From the NCBI RefSeq assembly GCF_011752815.1, contig NZ_VWWV01000001.1:434001-498000 (forward strand): a stretch of 64,000 nt of DNA, written 5' to 3'. Both the position numbers and the translations under genes were made by a program. Positions 38,055 through 47,458 of this stretch are shown piece by piece (within the stretch, counting starts at the first letter, position 1; each line of letters opens with the position of its first letter). Source of the stretch: Enterobacter sp. Cy-643. GTDB taxonomy: Bacteria > Pseudomonadota > Gammaproteobacteria > Enterobacterales > Enterobacteriaceae. A model generated the notes under the pieces. The model saw only the letters and a program-made list of their open reading frames with translations, had not been told where the DNA came from and did not search any database.

Positions 38055-40718
38055 CTACAGCAGACTTTTGACGTAAGCATCAATGTCGCTGATATATTTT
38101 TGTATGTTTGGAGCATCACTTTCACGAATGTGGTGCTCCAAGGTTTCACATAACTGTTTGCCGGGCACCAGATTCAGCATCGCAAACACGCCCTTCAGGC
38201 GGTGCGCAGTCTGCGCCAGAGCGGCAAAGTCGCCCGCTTCAGATTCAGTATACAGTCTGGTGACATCTTCCGGTACCGTGTCGACAAACAGCGCGTAATA
38301 ACCGCTGGCATGCAGCTGAGCGTTTTCGTCGCCGCCCAGAGGCGAATCCGGTGTGCCTTCTTCCGCCAGTTGGTTTTCAATCAGCTGCAGAACGGCGTCC
38401 TGCATCGCATTGCTGATATTAAAGTTTACCCTGAACTGGCCAGGTGCAATCTTCCGCATTCCGTTTTCATCATCGCTTAAAAGCAAGCCCGAAGCAGTAA
38501 GATTAGACGGATTATCAGTGAGGAAGATATCAAAGTCTTGACTCGCGAGTCTTTCGTCCGGGGAAATGCAGTTTGCGCCCCAGTTTTCCAGCATTCGGGT
38601 CACAATCGTCCGAACTTCGTTGGAGGTGATATCCAGCATCGCTACAACGTCATCCAGCAGTCTTTCATCCCGCGAATCTGCCTGGGGCTCGGCGGCCATT
38701 CTGATGTGTAAATTATAGCGTGTGCCGATGTCCGGGCGCGTTTTGATGTTCAGATGCCCGCCTAGCTTACGAGCAAGGCGATCGCAAAGGTAGAAAGCCA
38801 GTCCGTTGGCCTGCCCATAGCGATCTTCGCTGGTTTCGTTGAGGAACGGGAAATGCAGGTTATCAATTTCGCCGCCGCCAATGCCGTTACCGGTGTCCAG
38901 AACGCGGAACAATAAGCGATCTGGCCCGGCTTCTTCCTCGCTGATATCAAGCGTAATTTTGCCAATCTGCGTAGTGGTCACGGAATAGTGCAACAGCAGC
39001 TCAAGGATTTTGCGCAGCACGTCTTTGTCGCCATGGCGTTTCTCATCGGCCGGCAAATTGTTGTTGATAAGTAGCTGTAGCCCTTTGCGCTTGATAATCG
39101 GCAGCATCGACAGGACAACTTCATCAATCAGGGACTGAATAGAAAACTCGCTGACGCTGGTTTTCCAGCTGTCGGCTTCCAGCATGTTGAGGAGCTGGAT
39201 CTCATCGACCAGGCGAACAATGACCTGGGCATCGTTTGCAAGCTGCAGATGTTTACTGTCGTTAATTTCTGCGGCATGTTCTGCCAGTTGCTTCACTGGA
39301 AGCTGCAGGGCTTCGCCGATGTGCTGCATAAAGGCGGCCCGGCCCTGCTGATTTTTCTCATAAAGGCGCTGGGCCTGTTTGAGTTTTTTGTTCACCAGAA
39401 TTTCGCGATCCTGATCGCGGATCACAAAAATCTGCGTGCGCGGCGCTATCTGGCTGCGGAACTGGCGAATCTCATACAGCTCGTTATTGACCGTGGCCTG
39501 AATGACTCCCTGATGCTGGTCCGCCATCGAAATAATATTTTGCAAATTCAGGTGAGGGAGCAGGTGATCGGCAATTTTATTGCTGATCACGGTACGGTTC
39601 GCGTCGAGGTCGTGAACCAGCAGACCAAGGGGCAGGATCGCCACAATCTCTTCATTTAGCGCACGCAGTATTTGCAGTTCGCCATTTCCCGGATTGCTTT
39701 CAGCCTGTCGCTGAGGCTGCTGGCGGAAGGTTGCAAAGCCAAACACGGCCAGACCAAGTAGCGCGATGTTCAGCAGCAGCGGCAGAAGAATATTTTGCAG
39801 CGTATCCATCATCAGCGTCCCAAACGGGACTTGCCACACCAGTTGGAGCTGCGTGGTCGCTACCGGCGCAGTAATTTCAATTCGGGCGCTATTAAAGTTA
39901 ATGCTAACGCTGTCCGGATCGTCCTTATCCGTTGAGGTCGCCGCGGCTGTCCGCTGGCGTTCGTCAGGATCCAGCTGGAAGCTGTCCAGTGACATAGTGG
40001 GCGGGATAAGATCGTTAATCGGCAGATCGAAGGCGACCACGGTTGCCAGATGCCCTGGCTGGTTAAACGTAGTTCTCAGCGTGAAATAATGGCCGTTTTG
40101 CCAGTTAAGTTTGCGCAGAGGTGAGAAACTTTCCCGCTCATCGAGGGCATTAGCCTGCTGCAGCATCTCCGCGCGGCGTGAATCCACGATGGTACCGACG
40201 CCAGCGTCTTTAAAACCAGATGACAGATCCTTGAGCGGCAGGGTTGAGACCAGAATCATGCTGTTGTCCTGGCCGTTAAGGTAGTACATCGACCACGGGC
40301 TACTTTCGGCCCCCCACAGCGTGTCCAGGTAGCCGGATATCCGCTGCGTCATTTCCAGCGTGGAGCTGTCATGGGAGCCAAAAATCAGCGCCTCGGTTTT
40401 GCTTCGTGGTTTATCGAGGTAATAGACGTCCTGACGCAGCCGGGTTTCCTGGAGGTTTTCGCCAGAGGCTGCCGGGGCAGTCGCGATGTTGTCATAGATT
40501 TGCCATGTTGCGTAACGGTAGGTTTCTACACGCTTGTGCAAAGCATGGGTGATGTCGACAATCTGGTAGCTTTTGTCCTTTAGCCAGGCATTAACTGCGC
40601 TTTGCACCAGCACGCCCATCGAAACGAGCAGAACGACGATCAGCAGCAAAAAGAAGCGGGTAATGTTGCCGGGGAACAGTGAGAACTTATTTAGCGGCGT
40701 ATTTTCAGACTGGCTCAT
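38055..40718 (-). CDS. rcsD: Rcs phosphotransferase RcsD
   Basis: Membrane histidine-phosphotransfer protein between RcsC and RcsB; 887 residues from the ATG at 40718 (890 in E. coli). TM1 is near residues 18-40, a periplasmic domain follows, TM2 is near 305. A HisKA/HATPase-like region has lost the kinase histidine. The ABL domain is next, then the C-terminal HPt with the phospho-histidine in AQTAHRLKGVFAML (near residue 840). An in-frame ATG at 40772 would extend the protein, but similarity begins at the chosen start, whose ribosome site is weak. Confidence 0.95.
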   Translation of the reverse strand: MSQSENTPLNKFSLFPGNITRFFLLLIVVLLVSMGVLVQSAVNAWLKDKSYQIVDITHALHKRVETYRYATWQIYDNIATAPAASGENLQETRLRQDVYYLDKPRSKTEALIFGSHDSSTLEMTQRISGYLDTLWGAESSPWSMYYLNGQDNSMILVSTLPLKDLSSGFKDAGVGTIVDSRRAEMLQQANALDERESFSPLRKLNWQNGHYFTLRTTFNQPGHLATVVAFDLPINDLIPPTMSLDSFQLDPDERQRTAAATSTDKDDPDSVSINFNSARIEITAPVATTQLQLVWQVPFGTLMMDTLQNILLPLLLNIALLGLAVFGFATFRQQPQRQAESNPGNGELQILRALNEEIVAILPLGLLVHDLDANRTVISNKIADHLLPHLNLQNIISMADQHQGVIQATVNNELYEIRQFRSQIAPRTQIFVIRDQDREILVNKKLKQAQRLYEKNQQGRAAFMQHIGEALQLPVKQLAEHAAEINDSKHLQLANDAQVIVRLVDEIQLLNMLEADSWKTSVSEFSIQSLIDEVVLSMLPIIKRKGLQLLINNNLPADEKRHGDKDVLRKILELLLHYSVTTTQIGKITLDISEEEAGPDRLLFRVLDTGNGIGGGEIDNLHFPFLNETSEDRYGQANGLAFYLCDRLARKLGGHLNIKTRPDIGTRYNLHIRMAAEPQADSRDERLLDDVVAMLDITSNEVRTIVTRMLENWGANCISPDERLASQDFDIFLTDNPSNLTASGLLLSDDENGMRKIAPGQFRVNFNISNAMQDAVLQLIENQLAEEGTPDSPLGGDENAQLHASGYYALFVDTVPEDVTRLYTESEAGDFAALAQTAHRLKGVFAMLNLVPGKQLCETLEHHIRESDAPNIQKYISDIDAYVKSLL

Positions 40719-40904
40719 TGTATGTATGCAACCCGGCGAAGCCTCGCCAATCCTGGATGATAGGTAGCCCAACTGCTTGAGTGAGCCGTTTCGCCTTAGC
40801 GTTTTAGCGCTTGCAGGTGCTAAGAATACCTTTATATGGCGGTGTCGTCAGCAATCTGACCGCAGTATAAGGTGTTCTCTGTTTTTTTTCAGGTGACTGA
40901 TTAT

Positions 40905-40918
40905 TAGGAAAAATCCTT
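40905..40918 (-). promoter_or_regulatory. RcsAB/RcsB-box-like site upstream of rcsD
   Basis: taggaaaaatcctt agrees with the RcsAB box TRVGAAWAWTSYGA at 12 of 14 positions and is nearly palindromic. It lies about 190 bases before the rcsD start. Autoregulation of the rcsDB promoter by RcsB has been reported in Salmonella; the site here is a by-eye match. Confidence 0.5.
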
Positions 40919-40949
40919 AAATAATAATTTACCTTAAGTCTTGTTGGCA

Positions 40950-40980
40950 ATTTGTACAGCCGGGCGAGATTTGTACAAAT
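40950..40980. repeat. Inverted repeat atttgtaca-N13-tgtacaaat upstream of rcsD
   Basis: 9-bp perfect arms at 40950-40958 and 40972-40980, centres 22 bases apart (about two helical turns). The right part, tttgtacaaa (40970-40979), is itself a palindrome. The arrangement looks like a paired operator in the rcsD/micF spacer. The remainder of 40719-41135 shows AT-rich sequence and no gene. Confidence 0.5.
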
Positions 40981-41135
40981 ATTCGCTGAGGGTATGTTAG
41001 GCGTGGGAAATAGAATTGTTTAAGAAAAATCCGCATTCTGTATGAAATATGGAGAAAAAAAGCAGACTGATTAATTAACAGACGTTACAAATTGCATGGC
41101 TAGCACACAGATATTAAATTTGTGTAAAGATGAGT

Positions 41136-41228
41136 AAAAAAAAACCGGATGCAAGCATCCGGTACTAATAGGGGTAAACGGACATTCAGATTCGAATGAC
41201 GGTAATAAATAAAGTTAATGATGATAGC
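41136..41228 (-). ncRNA. micF: MicF antisense small RNA
   Basis: The minus strand reads GCTATCATCATTAACTTTAT at its 5' end, continuing through TTATTACCGTCATTC, which matches my recall of the E. coli MicF 5' region that pairs with the ompF leader. It ends with the hairpin accggatgcttgcatccggt and nine Ts. The length is 93 bases, as in E. coli. A -10-like TAGAAT (41241-41236) lies seven bases before the 5' end. It is divergent from ompC, in the standard place between rcsD and ompC. MicF represses OmpF translation with Hfq. Confidence 0.93.
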
Positions 41229-41384
41229 GATAATGATTCTATCGCCTAAGTTAATAAAAAAATTATCATTGAGTGCTACTTTTTTATTTTGGATGTAACT
41301 AATTGATTTAATTGTGCTGTTATTATTTTTTGATTATTAATGCTTATATTTTTAGCTATTCGTGCTAAAAAAAGTTCCCTCTAA

Positions 41385-41464
41385 TTTACATTTTGATACA
41401 TCTATATTGATGAATGAAACATCTATATAGTTTTCGTATCATATTCTCGTTGGATTATTCAGTA
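41385..41464 (+). promoter_or_regulatory. ompC promoter with OmpR sites C1-C3
   Basis: Three OmpR-like 18-20-base repeats are visible: tttacattttgatacatct (41385-41403), attgatgaatgaaacatct (about 41406-41424) and ttttcgtatcatat (about 41431-41444). They are followed by the conserved -10 region ggattattc. The layout matches E. coli ompC/micF control by EnvZ-OmpR. The leader ends with the conserved cagagggttaataag before the ATG, the region targeted by small RNAs in E. coli. Confidence 0.8.
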
Positions 41465-41556
41465 TTTGTTTTGGACAATGAATTTGCCGACTGATTAGAG
41501 GGTTAATCAGTAAGCAGTGGTAAATAAAATAAGGCATATAACAGAGGGTTAATAAG

Positions 41557-42654
41557 ATGAAAGTTAAAGCACTGTCCCTTCTGGTACCGGCTCTGCTGGT
41601 AGCAGGCGCTGCAAATGCAGCCGAAATTTACAACAAAGACGGCAATAAATTAGACCTGTACGGTAAAGTTGATGGTCTGCACTATTTCTCCAACGATAAA
41701 ACCGCTGATGGCGACCAGACCTATGTTCGCTTTGGCTTCAAGGGCGAAACCCAGATCAACGACCAGCTGACCGGTTACGGCCAGTGGGAATACAACGTTC
41801 AGGCGAACAACACTGAAAACTCCAGCAACCAATCCTGGACTCGTCTGGGCTTTGCTGGTCTGAAGTTCGGTGACGCAGGTTCTTTCGACTACGGTCGTAA
41901 CTACGGCGTTGTTTACGACGTGACTTCCTGGACCGACGTTCTGCCAGAATTCGGTGGCGATACCTACGGTTCTGATAACTTCATGCAGTCTCGTGCTAAC
42001 GGCGTGGCAACCTACCGTAACACTGACTTCTTCGGTCTGGTTGATGGCCTGAACTTTGCTCTGCAGTATCAGGGTAAAAACGGCAGCGCCAGCGGCGAAG
42101 GTCAAACCAACAACGGTCGTGGCCTTCTGCGTCAGAACGGTGACGGCTTCGGTGGTTCTGTAACTTACGCCCTGGGTGAAGGTTTCAGCCTGGGTTCAGC
42201 AATTTCCAGCTCTAAACGTACTACCGATCAGAATGCTGCTGGCGTACTGGGTCACGGTGATGACGCAACCACCTACACCGGTGGCCTGAAATACGACGCG
42301 AACAACATCTACCTGGCTACTCAGTACACCCAGACCTACAACGCAACCCGCGCTGGCAGCCTGGGCTTTGCTAACAAAGCACAGAACTTCGAAGTTGTAG
42401 CCCAGTACCAGTTCGACTTCGGTCTGCGTCCATCCGTGGCTTACCTGCAGTCTAAAGGCAAAGACCTGGAAAACGGCTACGGCGACCAGGATCTGCTGAA
42501 ATATGTTGATGTGGGCGCGACCTACTACTTCAACAAAAACATGTCCACCTACGTTGACTACAAAATCAACCTGCTGGACAAAAATACCTTCACTCAGAAT
42601 GCGGGCATCGGTACCGATGACGTTGTGGGTGTAGGCCTGGTTTATCAGTTCTAA
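41557..42654 (+). CDS. ompC: Outer-membrane porin OmpC
   Basis: Trimeric 16-strand general porin; 365 residues (367 in E. coli). Signal peptide [21 protein letters not shown] (cleaved after residue 21), then the mature start [16 protein letters not shown]. The constriction-loop-3 region contains [17 protein letters not shown]. The protein ends in VGLVYQF with the terminal Phe required for BAM recognition. Loop sequences differ from E. coli, as expected for surface parts. It is osmoregulated through the OmpR sites upstream. Confidence 0.97.
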   Translation: MKVKALSLLVPALLVAGAANAAEIYNKDGNKLDLYGKVDGLHYFSNDKTADGDQTYVRFGFKGETQINDQLTGYGQWEYNVQANNTENSSNQSWTRLGFAGLKFGDAGSFDYGRNYGVVYDVTSWTDVLPEFGGDTYGSDNFMQSRANGVATYRNTDFFGLVDGLNFALQYQGKNGSASGEGQTNNGRGLLRQNGDGFGGSVTYALGEGFSLGSAISSSKRTTDQNAAGVLGHGDDATTYTGGLKYDANNIYLATQYTQTYNATRAGSLGFANKAQNFEVVAQYQFDFGLRPSVAYLQSKGKDLENGYGDQDLLKYVDVGATYYFNKNMSTYVDYKINLLDKNTFTQNAGIGTDDVVGVGLVYQF

Positions 42655-42671
42655 TCCTGTTAAAGCAGATA

Positions 42672-42696
42672 AAGGCGCCGCAAGGCGCCTTTTTTA
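42672..42696 (+). terminator. Rho-independent terminator of ompC
   Basis: Stem aaggcgcc (42672-42679) pairs with ggcgcctt (42684-42691) around a GCAA tetraloop, followed by Ts. Confidence 0.9.
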
Positions 42697-42784
42697 TGTC
42701 TCAAACCTCAATGGCTCGCCGCTTGCTCTCTTTCCAGGTCGCTTTTGCTGTACCCTTACGCTCCCGAAACTGGAGACTGACACC

Positions 42785-43831
42785 ATGGATTTACGCATTA
42801 TTCGTCACGGCTGGCTTGCCGTCGCTCTTTTCGCTCTCTCAGGCTGCGATAACGCTCAGCCTGACGCCACAAAGGCCATGGTGCTTGAGGGGAAAACCAT
42901 GGGAACTTACTGGCGCGTGAGCCTGGCGGACGTTGATGATGCACAGAAAGCCTCGCTGAAGAGAAAAATTCAGGATCAGCTCGATGCCGACGATCGGCTA
43001 ATGTCCACCTGGAAAAAAGACTCGGCGCTTTCCCTTTTTAATCAGTCCACCAGCACCGATCCGTATCCGGTGAGTGAGGCGATGAGTGATATTGTCACGA
43101 TGTCGCTGCGCATCGGTGCGAAAACCGACGGAGCGATGGATATTACGGTCGGGCCGTTGGTCAATTTGTGGGGTTTCGGACCCGATAAACAGCCTCTGCA
43201 CACGCCGAATCAGGCACAAATTGATGCTGCTAAAGCTTTAACGGGCTTGCAGCACCTGAAGGTCGTGAATGCGGCCGGTAAGCAGTGGCTACAAAAGGAT
43301 CTTCCCGGGTTGTATGTCGATCTGTCGACGATTGGTGAGGGTTACGCTGCCGATCATCTGGCCCGTCTGATGGAGCAAAATGGCATTAGCCGCTATCTTG
43401 TTTCTGTCGGGGGCGCGGTCACGACTCGCGGCGCTAATCCGGCGGGACAAGCCTGGCGGGTAGCTATCCAGAAACCGACCGATCGGGAGAACGCCGTGCA
43501 GGCAATGGTGGATATCAACGGTCACGGGATCAGTACCTCCGGCAGTTACCGCAACTATTATGAGCTGGACGGCAAGCGTATTTCCCACATCATTAACCCC
43601 CAGACCGGGTGGCCTATCGAACATAAATTAGTTTCCGCTACCGTCATTGCACCAACGGCAATGGAAGCGGACGGTTGGGACACGGGGCTAATGGTGCTTG
43701 GGGAAGAAAAAGCCAAACAGGTTGCGGAGAAAGAAGGCCTGGCCGTTTACCTTATCAGCAAAGAAGGGGACGGGTTCCGAAGCTGGATGTCACCACAGTT
43801 CAAAACCTTCTTACTTGACGAAAAAAATTAA
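42785..43831 (+). CDS. apbE: FAD:protein FMN transferase ApbE (lipoprotein)
   Basis: Periplasmic lipoprotein that transfers FMN from FAD to target threonines such as those in Rnf/Nqr subunits; 348 residues (351 in E. coli). The signal peptide ends with the lipobox LSGC (Cys near residue 21). ApbE motifs include GKTMGTYWRV, TDGAMDITVGPLVNLWGFGP, and the flavin/metal region GGAVTTRGANPAGQAWRVAI. The active-site Asp region WDTGLMVLG is also present. Its stop codon overlaps the predicted Ada box of the next gene. Confidence 0.95.
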   Translation: MDLRIIRHGWLAVALFALSGCDNAQPDATKAMVLEGKTMGTYWRVSLADVDDAQKASLKRKIQDQLDADDRLMSTWKKDSALSLFNQSTSTDPYPVSEAMSDIVTMSLRIGAKTDGAMDITVGPLVNLWGFGPDKQPLHTPNQAQIDAAKALTGLQHLKVVNAAGKQWLQKDLPGLYVDLSTIGEGYAADHLARLMEQNGISRYLVSVGGAVTTRGANPAGQAWRVAIQKPTDRENAVQAMVDINGHGISTSGSYRNYYELDGKRISHIINPQTGWPIEHKLVSATVIAPTAMEADGWDTGLMVLGEEKAKQVAEKEGLAVYLISKEGDGFRSWMSPQFKTFLLDEKN

Positions 43832-43840
43832 AAAGCAAGA
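43826..43840 (+). promoter_or_regulatory. Ada box upstream of ada
   Basis: aattaaaaagcaaga closely matches the E. coli ada operator aattaaagcgcaaga as I recall it, differing only at two central bases. A -10-like TATCGT/TATAGT lies at 43878-43889, placing the box near -60 as in E. coli. Methylated Ada should bind here and activate ada-alkB. Confidence 0.65.
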
Positions 43841-43904
43841 ATCCGAGTTTTTCATCCGGCCCGCGCAGCCATGATGGTATCGTTATAGTAAGCATGAGGT
43901 CTCG

Positions 43905-44978
43905 ATGATGAAGCAGACAAACGGGTACATCACAGAGCAGCAACGCTGGCAGGCGGTGGAACAGCGCGATACACAGGCTGACGGGCAATTCGTTTTTGCC
44001 GTCAAAACAACCGGTATTTTCTGTCGGCCTTCCTGCAGCGCCCGCCGCCCGCTGCGTGAAAATACAGTCTTCTACGCTACTTCCGAAGCGGCGCTAGAGG
44101 CGGGATTTCGCTCCTGTAAGCGCTGCCAGCCGGATAAGCTTTCCCCTGAGCTCCAGCGAGTGGCGCGCATTGAAGAGGCCTGCCGGATTATTGAATCCAG
44201 CGAAGTACCGTTGACCCTTGATGCGCTAGCCGGGCGGGTCGCCATGAGCAGCTTTCACTTCCATCGCCTCTTTAAAAGCGTAACGGGCCTGACGCCAAAC
44301 GCATGGCAAAAAGCGCACCGCGCTCGCCGTTTACGTGCTGGTCTGGCGCAAGGGAAAGGGGTGACAAACGCCATTTTTGATGCAGGTTTTCAGTCAGGGA
44401 GCGCGTATTACCATCAGGCGGATGCTGCGCTGGGCATGACGGCAAGCCAGTATCGTAAAGGTGGAGCCCGTGCCCACGTCCAGTTTGTGGTTGGTACCTG
44501 CCAGCTAGGCGAGTTTTTGGTGGCGGAAAGCGAGCGCGGTATTTGCGCAATTTTGTTGGGCGAGAACGCCGAAACGCTTATTGGTGAGCTGGAAACTGAA
44601 TTTCCCTCCTCACACCTTACGCCTGGCGATGAGGCATTCGCTTCACGCGTGGCGCAGGTAATAAGCTTTATTGAATCGCCTACGGCTGACTTTTCGCTGC
44701 CGCTGGATATTCGCGGGACGGCATTTCAGCAACAGGTGTGGCAGGCGCTACGATCCGTGCCGCCTGGATCCACCGTTAGCTATAGCGAGCTGGCGGAACG
44801 TATCGGTAAACCTGCCGCCGTGCGGGCCGTGGCCGGAGCCTGCGCGGCCAATACGCTGGCGGTTGCCATTCCCTGTCACCGCGTGATCCGCAGCGACGGG
44901 GGGCTATCAGGCTATCGCTGGGGCGTGGAACGCAAGCGTCAGCTGCTGAAAAACGAAACGAGAAGGCAGAAAGAATAA
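43905..44978 (+). CDS. ada: Ada bifunctional DNA repair methyltransferase/transcriptional activator
   Basis: 357 residues (354 in E. coli); a second ATG at 43908 is equally possible. The N-terminal zinc domain has TGIFCRPSC and the paired CKRC; its first Cys (residue 40 here) accepts methyl groups from phosphotriesters. An AraC-type helix-turn-helix follows (about residues 95-180). The C-terminal O6-methylguanine methyltransferase domain has the IPCHRV active site (Cys324). It activates itself and alkB when methylated. The stop shares a base with the alkB start. Confidence 0.97.
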   Translation: MMKQTNGYITEQQRWQAVEQRDTQADGQFVFAVKTTGIFCRPSCSARRPLRENTVFYATSEAALEAGFRSCKRCQPDKLSPELQRVARIEEACRIIESSEVPLTLDALAGRVAMSSFHFHRLFKSVTGLTPNAWQKAHRARRLRAGLAQGKGVTNAIFDAGFQSGSAYYHQADAALGMTASQYRKGGARAHVQFVVGTCQLGEFLVAESERGICAILLGENAETLIGELETEFPSSHLTPGDEAFASRVAQVISFIESPTADFSLPLDIRGTAFQQQVWQALRSVPPGSTVSYSELAERIGKPAAVRAVAGACAANTLAVAIPCHRVIRSDGGLSGYRWGVERKRQLLKNETRRQKE

Positions 44979-45619
44979 TGCTGGATTTGTTTGCTGATGA
45001 ATCTCCGTGGGAAGAGCCCCTTGCTGACGGGGCGACAATCCTGCGCCGCTTCGCGCGGGAAGATGCCAGCGCGCTGATGGCCGGCGTTCTGGAGGTCTCT
45101 CAGCAGGCGCCTTTCCGCCATATGGTGACGCCCGGCGGCTACACCATGTCGGTGGCAATGACCAACTGCGGCGCGTTAGGCTGGAGCACCAATCAGCATG
45201 GCTACCTCTATTCGCCGCAGGATCCGCTGACCGGGCAGGGCTGGCCATTGATCCCTGATGTATTCCTGTCCATTTGCAACCGAGCCTCACGTGCGGCGGG
45301 TTACCTGGATTTTGAACCCGATGCCTGCCTGATCAACCGCTATGCCACAGGTACAAAACTGTCTCTGCACCAGGATAAAGACGAGCCTGATTTGCGCCAG
45401 CCCATAGTTTCGATTTCGCTTGGGTTGCCTGCCATATTTCAGTTTGGGGGCCTGCAGCGCGGAGACCCTTTACAACGTATCATGCTGGAGCATGGGGACG
45501 TTGTGGTATGGGGGGGCGCATCACGGCTTTTTTATCACGGGATTCTGCCACTCAAACCCGGTTTTCATCCGCTCACCGACCAATTCCGCTACAACCTGAC
45601 TTTTCGCCGCGCCGCGTAA
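44978..45619 (+). CDS. alkB: Alpha-ketoglutarate-dependent DNA dioxygenase AlkB
   Basis: Fe(II)/2-oxoglutarate dioxygenase reversing 1-methyladenine and 3-methylcytosine; 213 residues (216 in E. coli). The iron ligands His131, Asp133 (LSLHQDKDEPD) and His187 (FYHGILP) are intact. The 2-oxoglutarate-binding Arg204 and Arg210 lie in FRYNLTFRR; the numbers coincide with E. coli. It is co-transcribed with ada (TAATG junction), and a terminator follows. Confidence 0.97.
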   Translation: MLDLFADESPWEEPLADGATILRRFAREDASALMAGVLEVSQQAPFRHMVTPGGYTMSVAMTNCGALGWSTNQHGYLYSPQDPLTGQGWPLIPDVFLSICNRASRAAGYLDFEPDACLINRYATGTKLSLHQDKDEPDLRQPIVSISLGLPAIFQFGGLQRGDPLQRIMLEHGDVVVWGGASRLFYHGILPLKPGFHPLTDQFRYNLTFRRAA

Positions 45620-45653
45620 GACGAATAAAAATAAGAATTATTCTTGATGTGGG

Positions 45654-45688
45654 CAGCGAGCCGTTTAAACTGCTCGCTGTTTTATTTT
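45654..45688 (+). terminator. Rho-independent terminator after ada-alkB
   Basis: Stem cagcgagc (45654-45661) pairs with gctcgctg (45672-45679) around a 10-base loop, followed by ttttatttt. A small palindrome aagaat-t-attctt (45633-45645) precedes it. Confidence 0.8.
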
Positions 45689-45702
45689 GCAGGTAGGAAA
45701 TC

Positions 45703-47349
45703 ATGGAGCTACTTCGTGTGGTTTATCGCCAGTATCGCTGGCCTTTTCTGATGGTCATGGCGTTAAGCCTGGCAAGTGCGGCGCTGGGCATTGGCCTGAT
45801 TGCGTTCATTAACCAGCGTCTGATTGAGACACCCGATCTTACCTTCGCGGTTTTACCGGAGTTCATGGGATTACTCTTGTTGCTGATGGCCGTGACGCTT
45901 GGCTCTCAGCTGGCGTTAACCACCCTTGGCCACCATTTTGTTTTTCGCCTGCGCAGCGAGTTTATCAAGCGCCTGATGGATACCGACGTAGAGCGCGTCG
46001 AGCAGTTGGGCAGCGCGGCGCTGTTGGCCGGATTAACCAGCGACGTGCGAAACATTACGATTGCCTTTGTGCGCCTTCCGGAACTGGTACAAGGCATTAT
46101 TCTGGCTATTGGTTCCGCAGCTTACCTCGCCTGGCTGTCTCCTAAAATGCTGGGTGTGACCACCGTATGGCTGGTAATCACCATTGTGGGCGGTTACCTG
46201 CTGGTGGCGCGGGTATACCGGCACATGGCCCAGCTTCGGGAAATCGAAGACAAGCTTTATCACGATTATCAAACCGTGATTGAAGGGCGCAAGGAACTTG
46301 CCCTGAACCGCGAACGTGCGGAGCGGATGTACGAAGACACCTACACGCCCCACGCTGCCGATTATCGAAATAATATTATCCGCGCAGATACTTACCACCT
46401 TAGCGCCGTGAACTGGTCAAACATTATGATGCTGGGGGCGATTGGCCTGGTGTTCTATATGGCTAACAGCCTGGGCTGGTCCGATACCAACGTGGCGGCA
46501 ACTTTTTCTTTAACGCTGCTATTTCTTCGCACGCCGCTCCTTTCCGCCGTAGGGGCGTTACCGACGCTGCTGAGCGCTCAGGTTGCCTTCAATAAGCTGA
46601 ATAAGTTCCAGCTCGCCCCTTACGATGCTGCATTTCCCCGTTCGAAGGTTTCTGGAAACTGGCAGCAGCTTGAAATGCGCGACGTCGTGTTTCAATACGG
46701 GGATAACAGCTTTAGCGTTGGCCCGCTGAACCTCACTATCAAGCGCGGGGAGCTGCTGTTTCTGATTGGCGGTAACGGCAGCGGAAAATCAACCCTGGCG
46801 ATGCTGCTGACAGGACTTTATCAGCCGGCCAGCGGGGCCATTTACCTTGATGGCCAGCGCGTTGAGACCCGGACGCAGGATGACTACCGCCGGCTATTCT
46901 CAGCGGTATTCACCGACGTTTGGTTATTTGACCGCCTTCTGGGGGCACAGGGTAAGCAGGCTAATCCTGAGCTGGTCAACGGCTGGCTCGAGCGGCTGAA
47001 GATGAGCAGCAAACTGGAGCTGGACAATGGCACCATCCTCAACCTCAAGCTTTCGAAAGGGCAGCGCAAGCGCGTGGCGCTGCTGCTGGCGATAGCGGAA
47101 GAGCGCGATATCATCCTGCTCGATGAATGGGCCGCAGACCAGGATCCCCATTTCCGTCGTGAATTCTACCAGGTATTGCTGCCGTTAATGCAGCAAATGG
47201 GGAAAACGATCTTTGCCATCAGCCATGACGACCACTACTTTATTCACGCTGACCGGCTTTTAGAAATGCGCCAGGGCCAGCTCAGCGAGCTGACCGGCGA
47301 TGAGCGGGCACAAGCTTCACGTGACGCTGTGGCAAGAACGGGTCATTAA
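45703..47349 (+). CDS. yojI: ABC exporter YojI (microcin J25 efflux)
   Basis: 548-residue half-transporter (547 in E. coli) with an N-terminal six-helix membrane domain (about residues 1-290) and a C-terminal ATPase. Walker [10 protein letters not shown] is at 356-364, the signature LSKGQRKR near 453, and Walker [14 protein letters not shown]. The family (cyclic-peptide exporters, PvdE/SyrD-like) exports peptides; E. coli YojI with TolC exports microcin J25 and leucine-related signals. Stands alone between two terminators. Confidence 0.95.
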   Translation: MELLRVVYRQYRWPFLMVMALSLASAALGIGLIAFINQRLIETPDLTFAVLPEFMGLLLLLMAVTLGSQLALTTLGHHFVFRLRSEFIKRLMDTDVERVEQLGSAALLAGLTSDVRNITIAFVRLPELVQGIILAIGSAAYLAWLSPKMLGVTTVWLVITIVGGYLLVARVYRHMAQLREIEDKLYHDYQTVIEGRKELALNRERAERMYEDTYTPHAADYRNNIIRADTYHLSAVNWSNIMMLGAIGLVFYMANSLGWSDTNVAATFSLTLLFLRTPLLSAVGALPTLLSAQVAFNKLNKFQLAPYDAAFPRSKVSGNWQQLEMRDVVFQYGDNSFSVGPLNLTIKRGELLFLIGGNGSGKSTLAMLLTGLYQPASGAIYLDGQRVETRTQDDYRRLFSAVFTDVWLFDRLLGAQGKQANPELVNGWLERLKMSSKLELDNGTILNLKLSKGQRKRVALLLAIAEERDIILLDEWAADQDPHFRREFYQVLLPLMQQMGKTIFAISHDDHYFIHADRLLEMRQGQLSELTGDERAQASRDAVARTGH

Positions 47350-47372
47350 TTCAGCGCCGCCTAAACAAAGTA

Positions 47373-47403
47373 AAAAAACCAGCCAATTAAGGCTGGTTTT
47401 TTG
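47373..47403 (+). terminator. Rho-independent terminator after yojI
   Basis: Stem aaccagcc (47377-47384) pairs with ggctggtt (47391-47398) around a 6-base loop, followed by a T-run. The 30-base segment 47371-47400 is nearly identical to 50051-50080 beyond the glycosyltransferase gene. Confidence 0.9.
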
Positions 47404-47458
47404 TTTTCTTCATCCTGTCAGGCTATAAACTAACTCGTCGTTTCCAGGGAATTATTTT

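Noticed and set aside
47404..47458. Mg2+ riboswitch upstream of mgtE
   Set aside because: Only about 55 bases separate the yojI terminator from the start codon, too short for an M-box or yybP-type leader.
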